Source of the DNA: Chaetorhynchus papuensis
Lineage: Eukaryota; Chordata; Aves; Passeriformes; Rhipiduridae
Direction of reading: 5' to 3'
NCBI GenBank assembly: GCA_013396525.1
Contig: VWYX01000342.1
Location: 124,001-188,000 of the forward strand
DNA: 64,000 nucleotides
Position 1 is the stretch's first letter, and each line of letters starts with the position of its first letter. The position numbers were made by a program, and so were the translations under genes. Shown piece by piece: positions 1 through 10,502 of the stretch. The notes under the pieces are model-generated. The model was not told where the DNA came from. It made no database searches and saw only the letters and a program-made list of their open reading frames with translations.

Positions 1-3000
1 AATCATATAATTCACACTTCACCTAGAAATGTCTCCTAGTAATACTTGGCTATGTTTAGATACCCTTTGAGTAAAACAAAACATAAGAATCCTTGATGTG
101 CACGTTAATTTCTGGAGTGGGGAGAACAAGTAGTCTGTGCAATAGACTGGGGCTTCCTCAATAGAAACATATAACCTGCAAAACTGCAGCAAATGAGGTG
201 ATGCAGTGTTAGTAGGTTCACTCTTTACTCATGCATCAAAACTGTATTTTACATTTTACAAGAATTATTTGTGGAAGAATAGATTTGTTCTTTCCATTCC
301 AGACATTCACTTGCCTATTTTTAAATCAATGTAATATCATGTCTTGCATTTCTTTCTGTCCTGGTTATTGAATTTGTCCTTCTCTTCGAGTTATTGTTTA
401 TGAATTCTGGAAGCTAGTTTTTGACATGGGTGGGTTTCTGTGCTTGCTTGTTCTTGGCTGTTTGTCGAGCTATTTTGTTCTTCTTTCTTCAAGCACATCT
501 TCATCTGCTCTCAGCACAAATGCAATGAACTATATAGCAAATGTCTGTTGTCTTCATGTCACATTTTCTCCCCTGGACAGACAAGCATGGATGGTCATGT
601 CTTGTTTCAGCAGGATATTTTCATTTTGGTTTTTGGTTGTCACGGGGAACGGGTTTCCTTAGGCTTTGTAATTGCTTTTGTTTCATAGCTGTGAAGAAGG
701 TAATTAGCTGAGAAAGATCTGTGGTTGTCCCCTTTTAGTTTGTGGGAAAGCCTGTCCACCTGGCAGGAAAGTGGAGCTCTGGAGCTGCCTTGTGCCAGTG
801 GGGTGGGGCGTTTGTCTGGCAGCTGGGCAAAAAACAGACAGCTGAGGCTGGGGATGAGTGAGAAGCTGAAGGAACAGAATCAGAATTGAAGCAAAAAGTA
901 GATCATAGAATCATAGAGTTGTTATGGTTGGAAAAGACCTCTAAGATGATCAAGTCCAGCCATCAGCCAGTACAACCAGATGTCAGAGCACATCACCACC
1001 TTGCTGCATAAAGCCCATCAAGAGCATTTTGTAAGCATCGTAGCAGAGGGAGTTTGGAAGGAAGAAACTAACCACTGCATTATTACCACTGGCAGCTGGC
1101 TTGATTGAAGTGAAATTATCCGAATCACAAAATCTGCTTTCCATCATCTGTGACTGCAGATGTGACTGATGGGATATGAAGCAGCATTTCTCCAAGAAAA
1201 GCAGTAATTTGAAGTTCAGTACTTGCTGCAGTACTGTTAGTTACTAATGGTGTGCAAAGAAAGGAGGGACAGGACAGCATGCCTGCTCGTCTGACACCTA
1301 GCATTGTCTGCTGACAGCAAGAATTCACAGTTTGCTTATTGTCATTCTTTTATATCTATCAGTAATAGGCTCTAATTGAAAAACCCAAATAAAATAACAT
1401 TTTGGATAGAAATTGCAGGACTCTGAGACTTGTTAATGCTTTTTAACTCAAGAGTCCCATCCAAGTCAAACTCAGAGTAGCAGTGACCAGAGTCCTTACA
1501 TGCACGTTACATAGTAGGAAGGGGGAAATTACTCAAAGCTTTGAGAGAGGCACAAGTTAGCAATGAGATCTAATATTCCTGAGGTCTAAAAGGTAATCAC
1601 CACAGACTCAGACTTCTGGTCTTTTAGTTTTTTGCACCAGCCCTTCTTTAAATGTCAAGTTTGTGTGTGTCATTTCTCTTGCAGTCATTGTTATGATGAA
1701 GCATACTTAAAGAGTCAAGGTCAGTTGTGGCCAAAAACCATCTATATGAATGATGAAGAGACACATGTTTTATCATTGTCTTTGTGTCCAATGGGATCTG
1801 ACAGGTGACAGAAGCCAGTGGAATGAGGTCAAGCAGAAGAAGAGCTGAGATGGAGCAACAGAAAAGCACATGTAATAGCACAGCATTTATCTTACCCGCA
1901 TCAGTCAGGGGTGATATGGTAGACTCCATCCCAGCAAAATCAGACTGTAAGGACAGATGAAGAGAAGATAAAATGGCAGTATTTCAAATAATAATGGGCA
2001 GCTTTTTTTTTTTTTTTGTGTCTGTGGAAGAAAGCCTGGAGTTAGTTGATGAAGCAGTGGATAGAGAGATGACTAGCAGTTGTTGGCATGTGTATATGAA
2101 GGAGAACCTGGGAAATGGGGCAGCCAGACAACCAAGATCCCAGAAACATTGTACAGAAAACTTGCTAGAGAGATGACTAAATATTAAATGACATTAGACT
2201 GTGGCAGTTTTGCCCATGCTGCCAGGGACAATGAAGGAAATAGGAGAGGGAAAACTTTGCTGGAAATGAGATGAAAAAACCTGAATTTAGGCATCCACAT
2301 TAGAAAGAAGAGCTGATGTGTTTAATAGATAAGAAGATGGACTTGAGAACAGGACACTGTTTTATGTTTTTCTAAGATACTAACTTCAGTATTTATATTG
2401 CCCATGATATAGCTAAACATATGGGAAAGTGTTCATCTAAGAAAAGCACACTTGAAAGATGTTTCAGCTCTGTAACCCAAAAATTGCCACTTTTTTCTTG
2501 TAGAGTTATCATCACATTAACAGAATCTTTCACACAGTCCCTTTTTTATTTAAAGTACTGAATGTCAGTACCAACTATATTTTGTGGGCTGAAAGTACTT
2601 TGTGCTGCTTAGGAAGAGGGCAATGGAGGATAGAGGGCAGAAAAAATATTATGTCTCAGTTCTTGCACTCCCTGGATTTTACTTTGGATGAATGAGGATG
2701 GAATTCTTCCCCAAAGGAATGCCCAGCAGTCTTCAAACCTCAGAACAGCCTGAGTAAATTCCCTGGACTCCTTTAGATTTCAGTATTAACAATTTAGCAC
2801 AATAATAAAGGCAATATGCAGCTTTACATAGATTTTCATATCTTATTTATTTTCTAACTACACACTATGTGATCAGCAAAAATAGCATGGAAAGCTTATG
2901 TCTGTGCTAAGAAAAATTCCCATAGTAGCTTTATTTAAAATATCCATGTTTGACATTTACCCTTTTATTTCTAAAGCATCACATACCTGAGTGAACTCAA

Positions 3001-3555
3001 CTCAGTGTCTCTTTGGGGAACGATTTATCTGTGGGAATGTCAGGCGTCTGTGATGTAAATGCATACATCCTTGCTCGTCATCTGCGTTCCCTTTATGCTT
3101 AATGGGAAGAAACGGGCATTTCCAGGATGTGATTTATCTGATCCCAAGGGATAAATGCACTAAAATAGTTAAATGAACCGTGCTGCAAAACAACGCTGTT
3201 TTCAGTGGTGGTGAATGTCTGTGCTGTATGAGACTACAGTGAGCTGAAACAAATCCAACCTGCAGGCTTATATTTGGAGTTGTGTCTATAGGAAAGGTTT
3301 TTCATTGGTTTCCTGACAAGGTGTTTATACTATTCTCATACTGCAACCTGTTGGTCTCATGTTGTTTAAATACACTGGGACTGGCACATTCACTGAAAGC
3401 CAAATACTTTATGAGTTCCAGAATGAAAATTCAGTAGTTCCTTTGGACTTCTGTGAGTTTGCTTTGATGGTGAGGATCAGATGCATAGAAGTGGTGTTTG
3501 TACATGTATGAGACCTAGAGTCTGTATGACTTTAATACTTGCTCTCTTCCAACAG
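1..3555 (+). other. HIVEP2: HIVEP2 intron upstream of the C-terminal zinc-finger exon (partial)
   Basis: This non-coding stretch ends in a good splice acceptor, a pyrimidine-rich run followed by AACAG at 3551-3555. It is therefore read as the 3' part of the intron that separates the large central HIVEP2 exon, which lies outside the window, from the zinc-finger exon. It contains a short CR1 fragment near 905-1000 and a poly(T) run near 1993-2007. Short open frames on both strands show no family features. The part around 3040-3200 has a low-repeat, mixed composition and could be conserved, but that is a guess. Confidence 0.7.
905..1000 (-). mobile_element. CR1 LINE 3'-end fragment
   Basis: The stretch begins with CATAGAATCATAGAG, the reverse complement of the 8-bp-repeat tail (ATTCTATG type) that ends avian CR1 elements. 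It continues with the typical TTGGAAAAGACCTCTAAGATGATCAAG-like sequence. Only about 100 bases are recognisable, so this is a 5'-truncated, diverged copy inserted on the minus strand inside the intron. The downstream limit is approximate. Confidence 0.8.
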
Positions 3556-3731
3556 GTATAAATCAAATGAGGATTATGTCTATGTCAGAGGTCGTGGCCG
3601 AGGAAAGTACATTTGTGAAGAATGTGGCATTCGCTGCAAAAAGCCAAGCATGCTCAAAAAACATATCCGCACTCACACTGATGTCCGGCCTTATGTATGC
3701 AAGTTGTGCAATTTTGCCTTCAAAACTAAAG
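3556..3731 (+). CDS. HIVEP2: HIVEP2 exon: C-terminal C2H2 zinc-finger pair (exon A of this window)
   Basis: This 176-bp exon encodes finger 1 and most of finger 2 of the second ZAS domain of HIVEP2 (Schnurri-2), a nuclear factor that binds kappaB-like enhancers. The family is also linked to BMP/SMAD signalling. The first base completes a split Arg codon. Numbering the next codon (Tyr) as 1, finger 1 has Cys20, Cys23, His36 and His40 (C-X2-C-X12-H-X3-H). Finger 2 starts with Cys48 and Cys51 and is interrupted by the intron after Lys58. The acceptor AACAG ends at 3555. The donor AAAG|GTACTT lacks the usual G at +5. Assignment to HIVEP2 rather than HIVEP1 or HIVEP3 rests on the finger-2 sequence [13 protein letters not shown] and on the downstream exons. 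The 5' coding region, including the N-terminal ZAS domain, is outside the window. Confidence 0.96.
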
Positions 3732-6337
3732 GTACTTGACCCTTTTTGCTGAACTCTTGCCACTTCTGGAGCTATTTTGCCCTCTGGGATCCAATCACCC
3801 ATTGCAATCAAGGAGATTATTTTCTTCAGAGTAAAATTGTTGTGTTTACGTATACAGGACTGTATAAGAGAATTTGTTCTCTTCTCTTTAATTGATCCAG
3901 GGATTTTGTAAGACTCTGAGACTCCTTGGATAGCTTCATTAAGACCTATAGGCTCTTGGCTTGTCCTTTTGTCTGCAGAGAAAATGTAGTAGCCTAAGAA
4001 CCACCCTGAAAAATAATACTCTGCTAACATTGTTACATGGTGCAAATTTTAATTGCAGCAACGCTTAAATGCTACCAGGAGACTGCACTTCTTATGACAT
4101 AATGTAGAAGCAGAGCATCAGCTGCTGAGGAATACGTGCCTTCACAGGCTTTATAGTGGGTCAGTTTCAAGTTTATAAATAATTTATGTCTCCCAGATGG
4201 GCCACTCCATCCACTGTGGCATTAATTATGAATAGAGATCTGATAGCTTCTGTTCACATGTATTTATCAGCACAGAAAAAAAGCTTCCATTTGTCACCCT
4301 GAGGCCACAGATAATGATATTCTGTGGAATTCAGATTTGTGATGCAACCATCTCCTTGAAAGAAAAAAATCCTTTCTTTGGTAGTGTTCCTTTGTAACAC
4401 AGCCCAAATGAGCTTTACATTCTCAGTTTCTTAGCTTCCCTTTGGCAGACAAAAGAAATGGATTCTGGTCCCAGTGCAGTGAACTTAACTCAAATGGGGA
4501 GAAAGGAAGCTGAAGAAATTTTCTCCCAAGATACCAGTCCAGCTTCATGGCTGTTTTGAGGATTGTGGATTGTAATAGTTTCCATGACTCCAGCACTTCT
4601 TCCTGTACCAAAGATGGGAATAGCTGATGGATGGTAGTAGACCCATCAACCTAATTTAAGATGAGAACTTTCATGGGCATATAGAGACAAAGACAAGGAG
4701 CTGCTTGTTTGTAGTCCCAATAGACCATCTGGTGAGCTGTTCTCGTATCGTTGCTTACACGTGACACTACTCTAGGAATGGGTCTTGAGGAGGGACTTGA
4801 AATACTGTGGACAGTATTGTGGTCTTACAGTTGTGTTCAGAGAGGACATTCCAGGAAGAAGAGGTGGCATGGAAAAAAAAAAGTGAAATTACTTGCTGAG
4901 GCTGGCATTTCTGGCAGAGGAGAAGAAACATGAAGGAGGTGGTTTGCTATTGCACGAGAAGGGCATGAGTAAGAAGAGACTAAGTAGCCTTTGAAGTACA
5001 GGAAGTGTTTAACTGGTGTATTGCGGATCATAAGCAGTTGTCAGCCTCATGACTATTGTTGGTATTTTGCTAAGAGCAGTAGTAGTACTTTCAGAGGTAC
5101 TTAGGTTTTCAGTTTTTCTGAGTATTTAGCCATCCTGAAGCATCAATGGCCAAGTTAGCCTTTTCATGCAGGGCACAGGCACAAGAAACTCCTACTGAGA
5201 AGGGAATTATTTGAACTAGCTGGAACTGAAAGTCAGAGGAGAAGAGCCTGGCTTTTGAGTTTCTAAGCACACTTGCACTATCCAGAAGAGGGGTGCAGTG
5301 TTCCTGCCCCAAGATGGCATGTGCCATAACACCATCTGGGGATGCTGGTTGGGGTCCTGGAAGCAGCATAAATGCATTTCCAGAGGGCTTTCCTTGAGCT
5401 GAGAAGCACCATATCTTGGTAGTGGGTTGAGTTTGCTTGTGCCATGCTTTCCCTTTTGGGTGTTGCAAATGAGACTGAAGTGGCAAATGGATTAGAGCGA
5501 TATTCTTCAGCTTGTGCCTTGTACTCAAGATTCTTCGTCGTGAAATGTCTCTTGGGGCCAATCTCAACCCAGTTTTTTTATCTGTGAAAAAACAGACCAA
5601 GACAGGCACTCCAGAAAGTCAATAGTCTAGTGTTAGATTGCTCCCTCAGGGGAATGGGAGATTTGCTTTCAAATCTCTGCTGTGTCTGGTTTAGATCCAT
5701 AATCTAAATCTGGGAGCTGAACCTGAATTTCCCACATCCCAGGTGGGTGCTGTAAGTACAGCTCCTCTCAGTTCAGAGACTACAGTTAGATGGTAAACTT
5801 GCATAGAGAAGTCTCCCATAACTGTCTTTTTTTTTTTGTGAGATACTTTTGCTTCAAAGTGCTTCAAATACATGGAGCATCTGGAAATTATGTGTGAAGT
5901 AAATGGGAGAGTCCTTATTTTGAAGATGCCACGGTGTAAATAGGAGCATGAGCCCTGGATGGCTGCTCTGCAGTGGGCTTACTTCGATGTCTAGACAGTC
6001 TGTACATATCATGAACAGTGAGTCCAGGAATATATAACATCCAAAAGTGAATTTTTTAGGGGTGCCTAAATACCATGTGGAAAATTAGAGAGCTGCCTAT
6101 GTACCTCTCAGGCCCTCAGTCTATTTTAATTTTTTATTTTTCTAAGATATAAAAACCCACTCTCATTAAACCAGGCTCTGAGGGCAATGGTCTAGAGGAG
6201 TCAGCCCTGTCTGTTGTGGTGTTTTTTAAAGCTAAAACTCATCATCTACCGCATAATGGAGTTAAGATACACCAAAACCTTACTTGAACAGTGATCTCTG
6301 TTGTCATGCATTAATTACATTAATCTCTGATCCATAG
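3732..6337 (+). other. HIVEP2: HIVEP2 intron inside finger 2
   Basis: This phase-1 intron runs from GTACTT to a modest acceptor, CCATAG. It holds one recognisable ancient SINE-like fossil near 5630-5765. A 166-codon antisense open frame (5109-5609) shows no domain, has no coding-like neighbours and is treated as chance. Nothing else was identified. Confidence 0.85.
5630..5765 (-). repeat. Ancient tRNA-derived SINE-like fossil
   Basis: Read on the minus strand, the segment has an A-box-like stretch around 5737-5756 (CAGCACCCACCTGGGATG). A B-box-like GGTTCAGCTCCC follows at 5712-5723, with spacing typical of a tRNA promoter. A second half repeats the motif in near-inverted form (AGAGATTTGAAAG then AATCTCCC). 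From memory this matches a short interspersed repeat that is abundant in turtles and crocodilians and survives only as fossils in birds. Its family name is not assigned. It is diverged and has no visible target-site duplication. Confidence 0.5.
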
Positions 6338-6439
6338 GAAATCTGACAAAACATATGAAGTCTAAAGCACACATGAAAAAATGCTTGGAGCTTGGAGTAT
6401 CAATGACATCTGTAGATGATGCTGAAACTGAAGAAGCAG
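6338..6439 (+). CDS. HIVEP2: HIVEP2 exon: end of zinc finger 2 and linker (exon B)
   Basis: This 102-bp exon completes the Gly codon of the finger-2 motif KTKG. It supplies the rest of the helix and the two zinc-binding histidines, His64 and His70 in this window's numbering (H-X5-H spacing, usual for HIVEP second fingers). A linker follows, containing CLELGVSMTSVDDAETEEA, which is diagnostic of HIVEP2. The acceptor is CCATAG at 6332-6337. The donor is CAG|GTATGT, with GT at 6440-6441, leaving one base of a Glu codon (phase 1). The frame joins exactly to the upstream and downstream exons. Skipping this 102-bp exon would preserve the frame but remove the zinc-binding histidines of finger 2. Confidence 0.95.
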
Positions 6440-6966
6440 GTATGTCAAAATGATTTAATTCAGTCGGAATGGCCTCATTCCAACTAAAGTATGGAAAGTA
6501 TGGAGTCTGCAAATGACTCATTGCACGTTAGCACAGTGATGGGCATGGGAAATTATTCTAAGAGTATTTGGGGCATTTCTTAATAAAAAGTAAGTAAAAA
6601 AAATCAATTCTATCCAGTTGTCTGAGTAATAATTTTTTTACATTAAGAGGAGCTAGAAATAAAAGTATGGCCTGTTGTCATCTGTCTCATACGAGGTTCC
6701 CAATCTTTCCACTTAAGATGCGAGAGATGACAACATTTAATGAAGGTAGCATAGAATGAATTTGCTTTCGTACTTCCTTTCAAGTATAGAGTTTTAAAGT
6801 ATTATTTTGAAAAAAAATACGGTTTTAATCAGTGAGGAATGGCTTTGTGCAGCCCTCCCAGATGAAGAGCATCCTGCGACGGCAGTGAGCGTGCTGGGTG
6901 GGGAATGGATGTGGTGTGAGAGGCGGGGTATGTGCTCACCATTTGGACTTGCTGTGGCTGTTTCAG
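6440..6966 (+). other. HIVEP2: Short HIVEP2 intron
   Basis: This is a 527-bp phase-1 intron between the zinc-finger linker exon and the acidic/SPXR exon. The last 160 bases are open in the coding frame from 6807 up to the acceptor at 6965-6966, so part of the intron could in principle be translated in frame by an upstream acceptor. No repeat was recognised. Confidence 0.85.
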
Positions 6967-7877
6967 AAAACATGGAGGACATGCAGCAGGAGGCAGAGAA
7001 GAGCAGCAACCTGGCAGGGCTGTCAGCAGAGCACCAGTTTTCTGACGCAGAGGAATCAGATGGCGAGGATGGCGATGACAATGATGATGATGATGAAGAT
7101 GAGGATGATTTTGATGATACTCAGGGAGACTCGACACCAAAAACCAGATCAAGAAGCACCAGCCCGCAGCCCCCTCGGTTCTCCTCCCTTTCAGTGAACT
7201 CAGCTGGGGCGTCGCAGGGGGCTTCCCCCGAGGGCTCCCTTTCAGTGGGACACTCTTCCCTCATCAGTTACTTGGTCACCTTACCCAGCATTCAGGTTAC
7301 TCAGCTGATAACACCAAGCGACTCCTGTGAAGACACACAAATGACAGAATATCAGAGGTTTTTCCAGAGTAAGAGTACGGATTCAGAGCCTGATAAAGAC
7401 AGATTGGACATACCCAGCTGCATGGATGAGGATTGCACGCTTTCGTTAGATCCCAGTTCTTCTCCGAGGGACCTCTCACCTTCCAGTCGACAATCGTCAC
7501 CTGGCTACGATTCTTCACCCTACAGAGATAACTCACCAAAGAGGTATTTAATGCCAAAAGGGGATTTGTCACCCAGAAGGCATCTGTCACCCCGCAGAGA
7601 TATTTCACCCATGAGGCACCTTTCCCCGCGGAAGGAGGCTGTGCTGAGGAGAGAGTTATCGCCAAGACGGGACGTGTCACCGAGACGTCACCTATCGCCA
7701 AGGAGACCAATGTCACCAGGGAAAGATGTGTCTGTTCGAAGAGATTTGTCTCCCAGGCGAGAGAGGAGATACATGGCCTCTGTTAGAGCAGCATCTCCCC
7801 GGAGGGGCTTGTACCATAATCCAGCATTGTCCATGGGTCAATATTTACAGTCTGAATCGATTCCAGTGGGACATTCA
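6967..7877 (+). CDS. HIVEP2: HIVEP2 exon: acidic tract and Ser-Pro-X-Arg/Lys repeat region (exon C)
   Basis: This 911-bp exon encodes residues 93-396 of the part seen here. It opens with a Glu/Gln-rich segment and then an acidic block (residues 119-143) dominated by Asp and Glu, the usual neighbour of the fingers in a ZAS domain. A Ser/Thr-rich stretch with RSRSTSPQPPRFSSL follows. From about residue 281 to 372 there is an array of eleven S-P-X-[R/K] motifs spaced mostly six or more residues apart. Such arrays are known for HIVEP2 and resemble minor-groove-binding SPKK motifs. These would also be proline-directed phosphorylation sites. The exon starts after TTTCAG (6961-6966) and ends at a near-perfect donor, TCA|GTAAGT, in phase 0. 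The homologous human region aligns closely from memory throughout, including LISYLVTLPSI and DSCEDTQMTEYQR. Confidence 0.95.
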
Positions 7878-8094
7878 GTAAGTATGAAAGAATATTTTCA
7901 TTCCTTTTGTCAAAAACAGTACTCTTACTGAATTTGTGCATTTCAAAAATCTTTGCAGCTTTGTAGAAGGCAGCATAAACTCTAAGCCTTAGTGGGAAGT
8001 CCTGGAACAAATGCAAGAAATTTGGAATAGACAGGGACCAAGTCAGGATGCTGATTCAGTTAGATGCACTAGAGTCAGCCTAAAGGGCAAATCT

Positions 8095-8150
8095 TCACTT
8101 GGTACAACCCAGAGTAGTCCCATTAATTTCAATGAAATTAGGCTGGTTTG
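8095..8150. repeat. Possible sauropsid ancient repeat trace (CATTGACTTCAATG-like core)
   Basis: The core TCCCATTAATTTCAATGA is a near-palindrome. It resembles the CCATTGACTTCAATGG motif that recurs in old interspersed repeats of turtles and crocodilians. The surrounding bases are too diverged to name a family, and a chance match is possible. Confidence 0.25.
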
Positions 8151-10448
8151 CATTTTCTGCCTGCATATTCATTGCATTTATTTTATATGTATTATATATA
8201 TTTTTTTTTTTTTAATGGTTGAGGAAGCTTACATGGTATGTGAGGCTTGCTTCTGCAGTGTAAAACATCTTTTACTTCCCAGACTGTCAAATGGGATCAA
8301 GCCCAGATTAAGGCTTAAAGGCCTGTACCTGAGGTATGGTGCCCATTACTGAGTATTGTTTAATGGAATAAAAATGCTAAGATAATGGAACCTCTTGGAA
8401 AAGCAGAGTGCACATTGAAATCAGGATCTGTGGATGGAATTTAAAGGACATTACTGTGTGAGAGGAGCAGGCAGCTGTCTGTCCCACAGAAAGTGCCATT
8501 ACAACTGGCTGTTCTGGCAGGGATGCAGCCGCCTGTGTGGAAATATGCAAAACGTGCACAGCTGCTGTCTGTGCTCTTCCCTTTTGGTAAATCAGCTCTC
8601 AGAAACTGCCAGATTGGCACTTTTGACCAGCCCTAGCATTCACAAAGCACTCCCTCCACAAACAGATTACATCTTCAGAGGTAAGGAATGGCCTTGCTAT
8701 GTGTGAATTTACTTATTTATCTACAATGCTTCCCTTTGCCCTGTTGATGTTGTAGCTGCCCTCTCTCACTGCCTGCCTGTGTGTGGGTTCAACCTGGGGA
8801 AGTTGTGACAGTCTCAGATTACCTCAGAGCTCCTTGCTGCCTGCTCTTCTCCTGGCTGGCCTCTTCTCCCTGGTTCCCCATTCCCAGTCTTCTTGGCTCT
8901 CCATGTAGTCTTTGTGGTGTTCCTCTGTGGAGGAGAAGAATTGAATCCTGAGCTCATACAGTCAGCATTTCTGAGCTCTGGTGTGATTTTCTCTGTAGAA
9001 TCAGGCTGATGTGTTATCTGCTCCCAGGAATGGAGTGAGGGATGCACCTGGGCAAAGATGGCTGGAGCAGGAGTGGACCAAAAAGAGCTGAGGTGCTTCC
9101 AGCCTGGCACATCCAAAAGGGATTTCCCAGCATTTCAGGGGTATAAGGGAAAGCTGCAATGTGAGTGGGCATGTTTATAGGAGAGAACAACATAGGTACT
9201 TCTCCCACATCTTAATGGCCTGGTAAGTTGTTTGGAAGAGCAGCAGAGAGGGTTGGCTGCTTAGATGGTCCTTGAGAAAGGACATGCTGAAACCCTGCTG
9301 CACTCTCACAGGAATGATCACTGCACAGCTGGGAGAGGATACAAATCCCACCAGTGGTTCTACTGACTAAGTGAGGAATCACAAGTGGGTGAAGAGTCAC
9401 CAGTTTAACCAGTCATGGTGTCTTAGTATCAAATGAATGAGATCATATGGGATTCTACAGCTGACATTGTGCAGGGTGCCCCAGTCCCTCATGTCCCACA
9501 TGAGACACACTGGTATCCTGCAGTAAAGATTTTGGATGCATGGTGATGCTACCAAAAGTGTATGTTAACAGTCATCCTTGGCCATCTGACAGTTCTTGCT
9601 GTAATATTTTCCTTGTGTGTTACGCACACCTTCCAGTAAGGCATTTAGCACATTGTAAGGACTCTCTTGGCACTGCTAGCTCCTTCTTTTGAGAAGTCCT
9701 CCATGCCAGATGGAGTTCTAAAGCTCACCTTATTTTTGAGGTAGAGTCGGGCATGTGGCAGTGAAAAACACAATGTAAAAGATCAGTTGTCTTACAGAAA
9801 GCATCGGTAACTTGGTGGCATGTTGAGTGTTTGGAGAGAGAAGGCCAGACCTCAGCAGAGTCACTACAACCTGAATACAGGAGGCATCACTGGAAGCAGA
9901 GCCCAGGCAAACTTAAATGAAAAAAATGAAAAGTGAGGATGAATGCCCATCGCAACAAATGACTGCAAGGAAGGAAAGATGGATTCCTCATCTCTTGATG
10001 CCTTTCTGGAAGATGTACTTTAGCCAAAGAGTAGAGGAGTTTAAGTGAAACAGAAGTTATTATACTCGGCGGATGGGAAGACAAATAACACCTGATCTTG
10101 CTATAAATGAAAGCTGTCAGAGAAGAAAAAGGAAAAAAGGTTGTTTTTCACTTTTAGAGTAGTGAAATCCAGCAAACCAGGACATCATTAGCAGCTGCAC
10201 TGGTGATGCCCATGTCAGCTTGCCATCCCTAAAATACTTTAAGAGTTGCACTGGCTTCCCAGTCCCTGCAGGAATAAGGGCAGTTTTGTGCTTCTAGTGC
10301 CTGCAGTTCCCAGAAGAGGTCAGTTTTCTTTCTTAACTGAAATTGATGTATTTGCTCTAGTCTCTTTGGCCAGTGCTGGTCTAGTTGCCCTTCACTGTTG
10401 CTTCCTGTTGAATGTCCATGCACTTTGGTTGTCTTGTGCAAAGAGCCT

Positions 10449-10502
10449 GTAAAGTGCTCTGGCACTGAAAGCACCATATAGAAAGCAACTGAAATTATTT
10501 TT
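10449..10502 (+). repeat. Ancient LINE/SINE 3'-tail fossil (AAAGCGCTTTG-type)
   Basis: TGTAAAGTGCTCTGG is followed within 20 bases by GAAAGCACCATATAGAAA and then an AT-rich end. This order (TGTAAAGCGCTTTG, then a GGCGCTATATAAATGC-like block, then a TTATT run) is the tail of a widespread ancient vertebrate retroposon group, recognised from memory and possibly CR1/L3-related. The copy is strongly diverged and the body upstream is not clear. Confidence 0.45.

Noticed and set aside
3563..4045. 160-codon minus-strand frame overlapping the zinc-finger exon
   Set aside because: It is an antisense shadow of the conserved finger exon running into the intron; no protein features.
5109..5609. 166-codon open frame on the minus strand in a HIVEP2 intron
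   Set aside because: No domain, signal or membrane segment is visible, no splice partners are evident, and it lies antisense in intron sequence; chance length is plausible.
7297..7716. 139-codon minus-strand frame
   Set aside because: It lies wholly antisense to the SPXR-repeat exon of HIVEP2 and reflects its codon composition.
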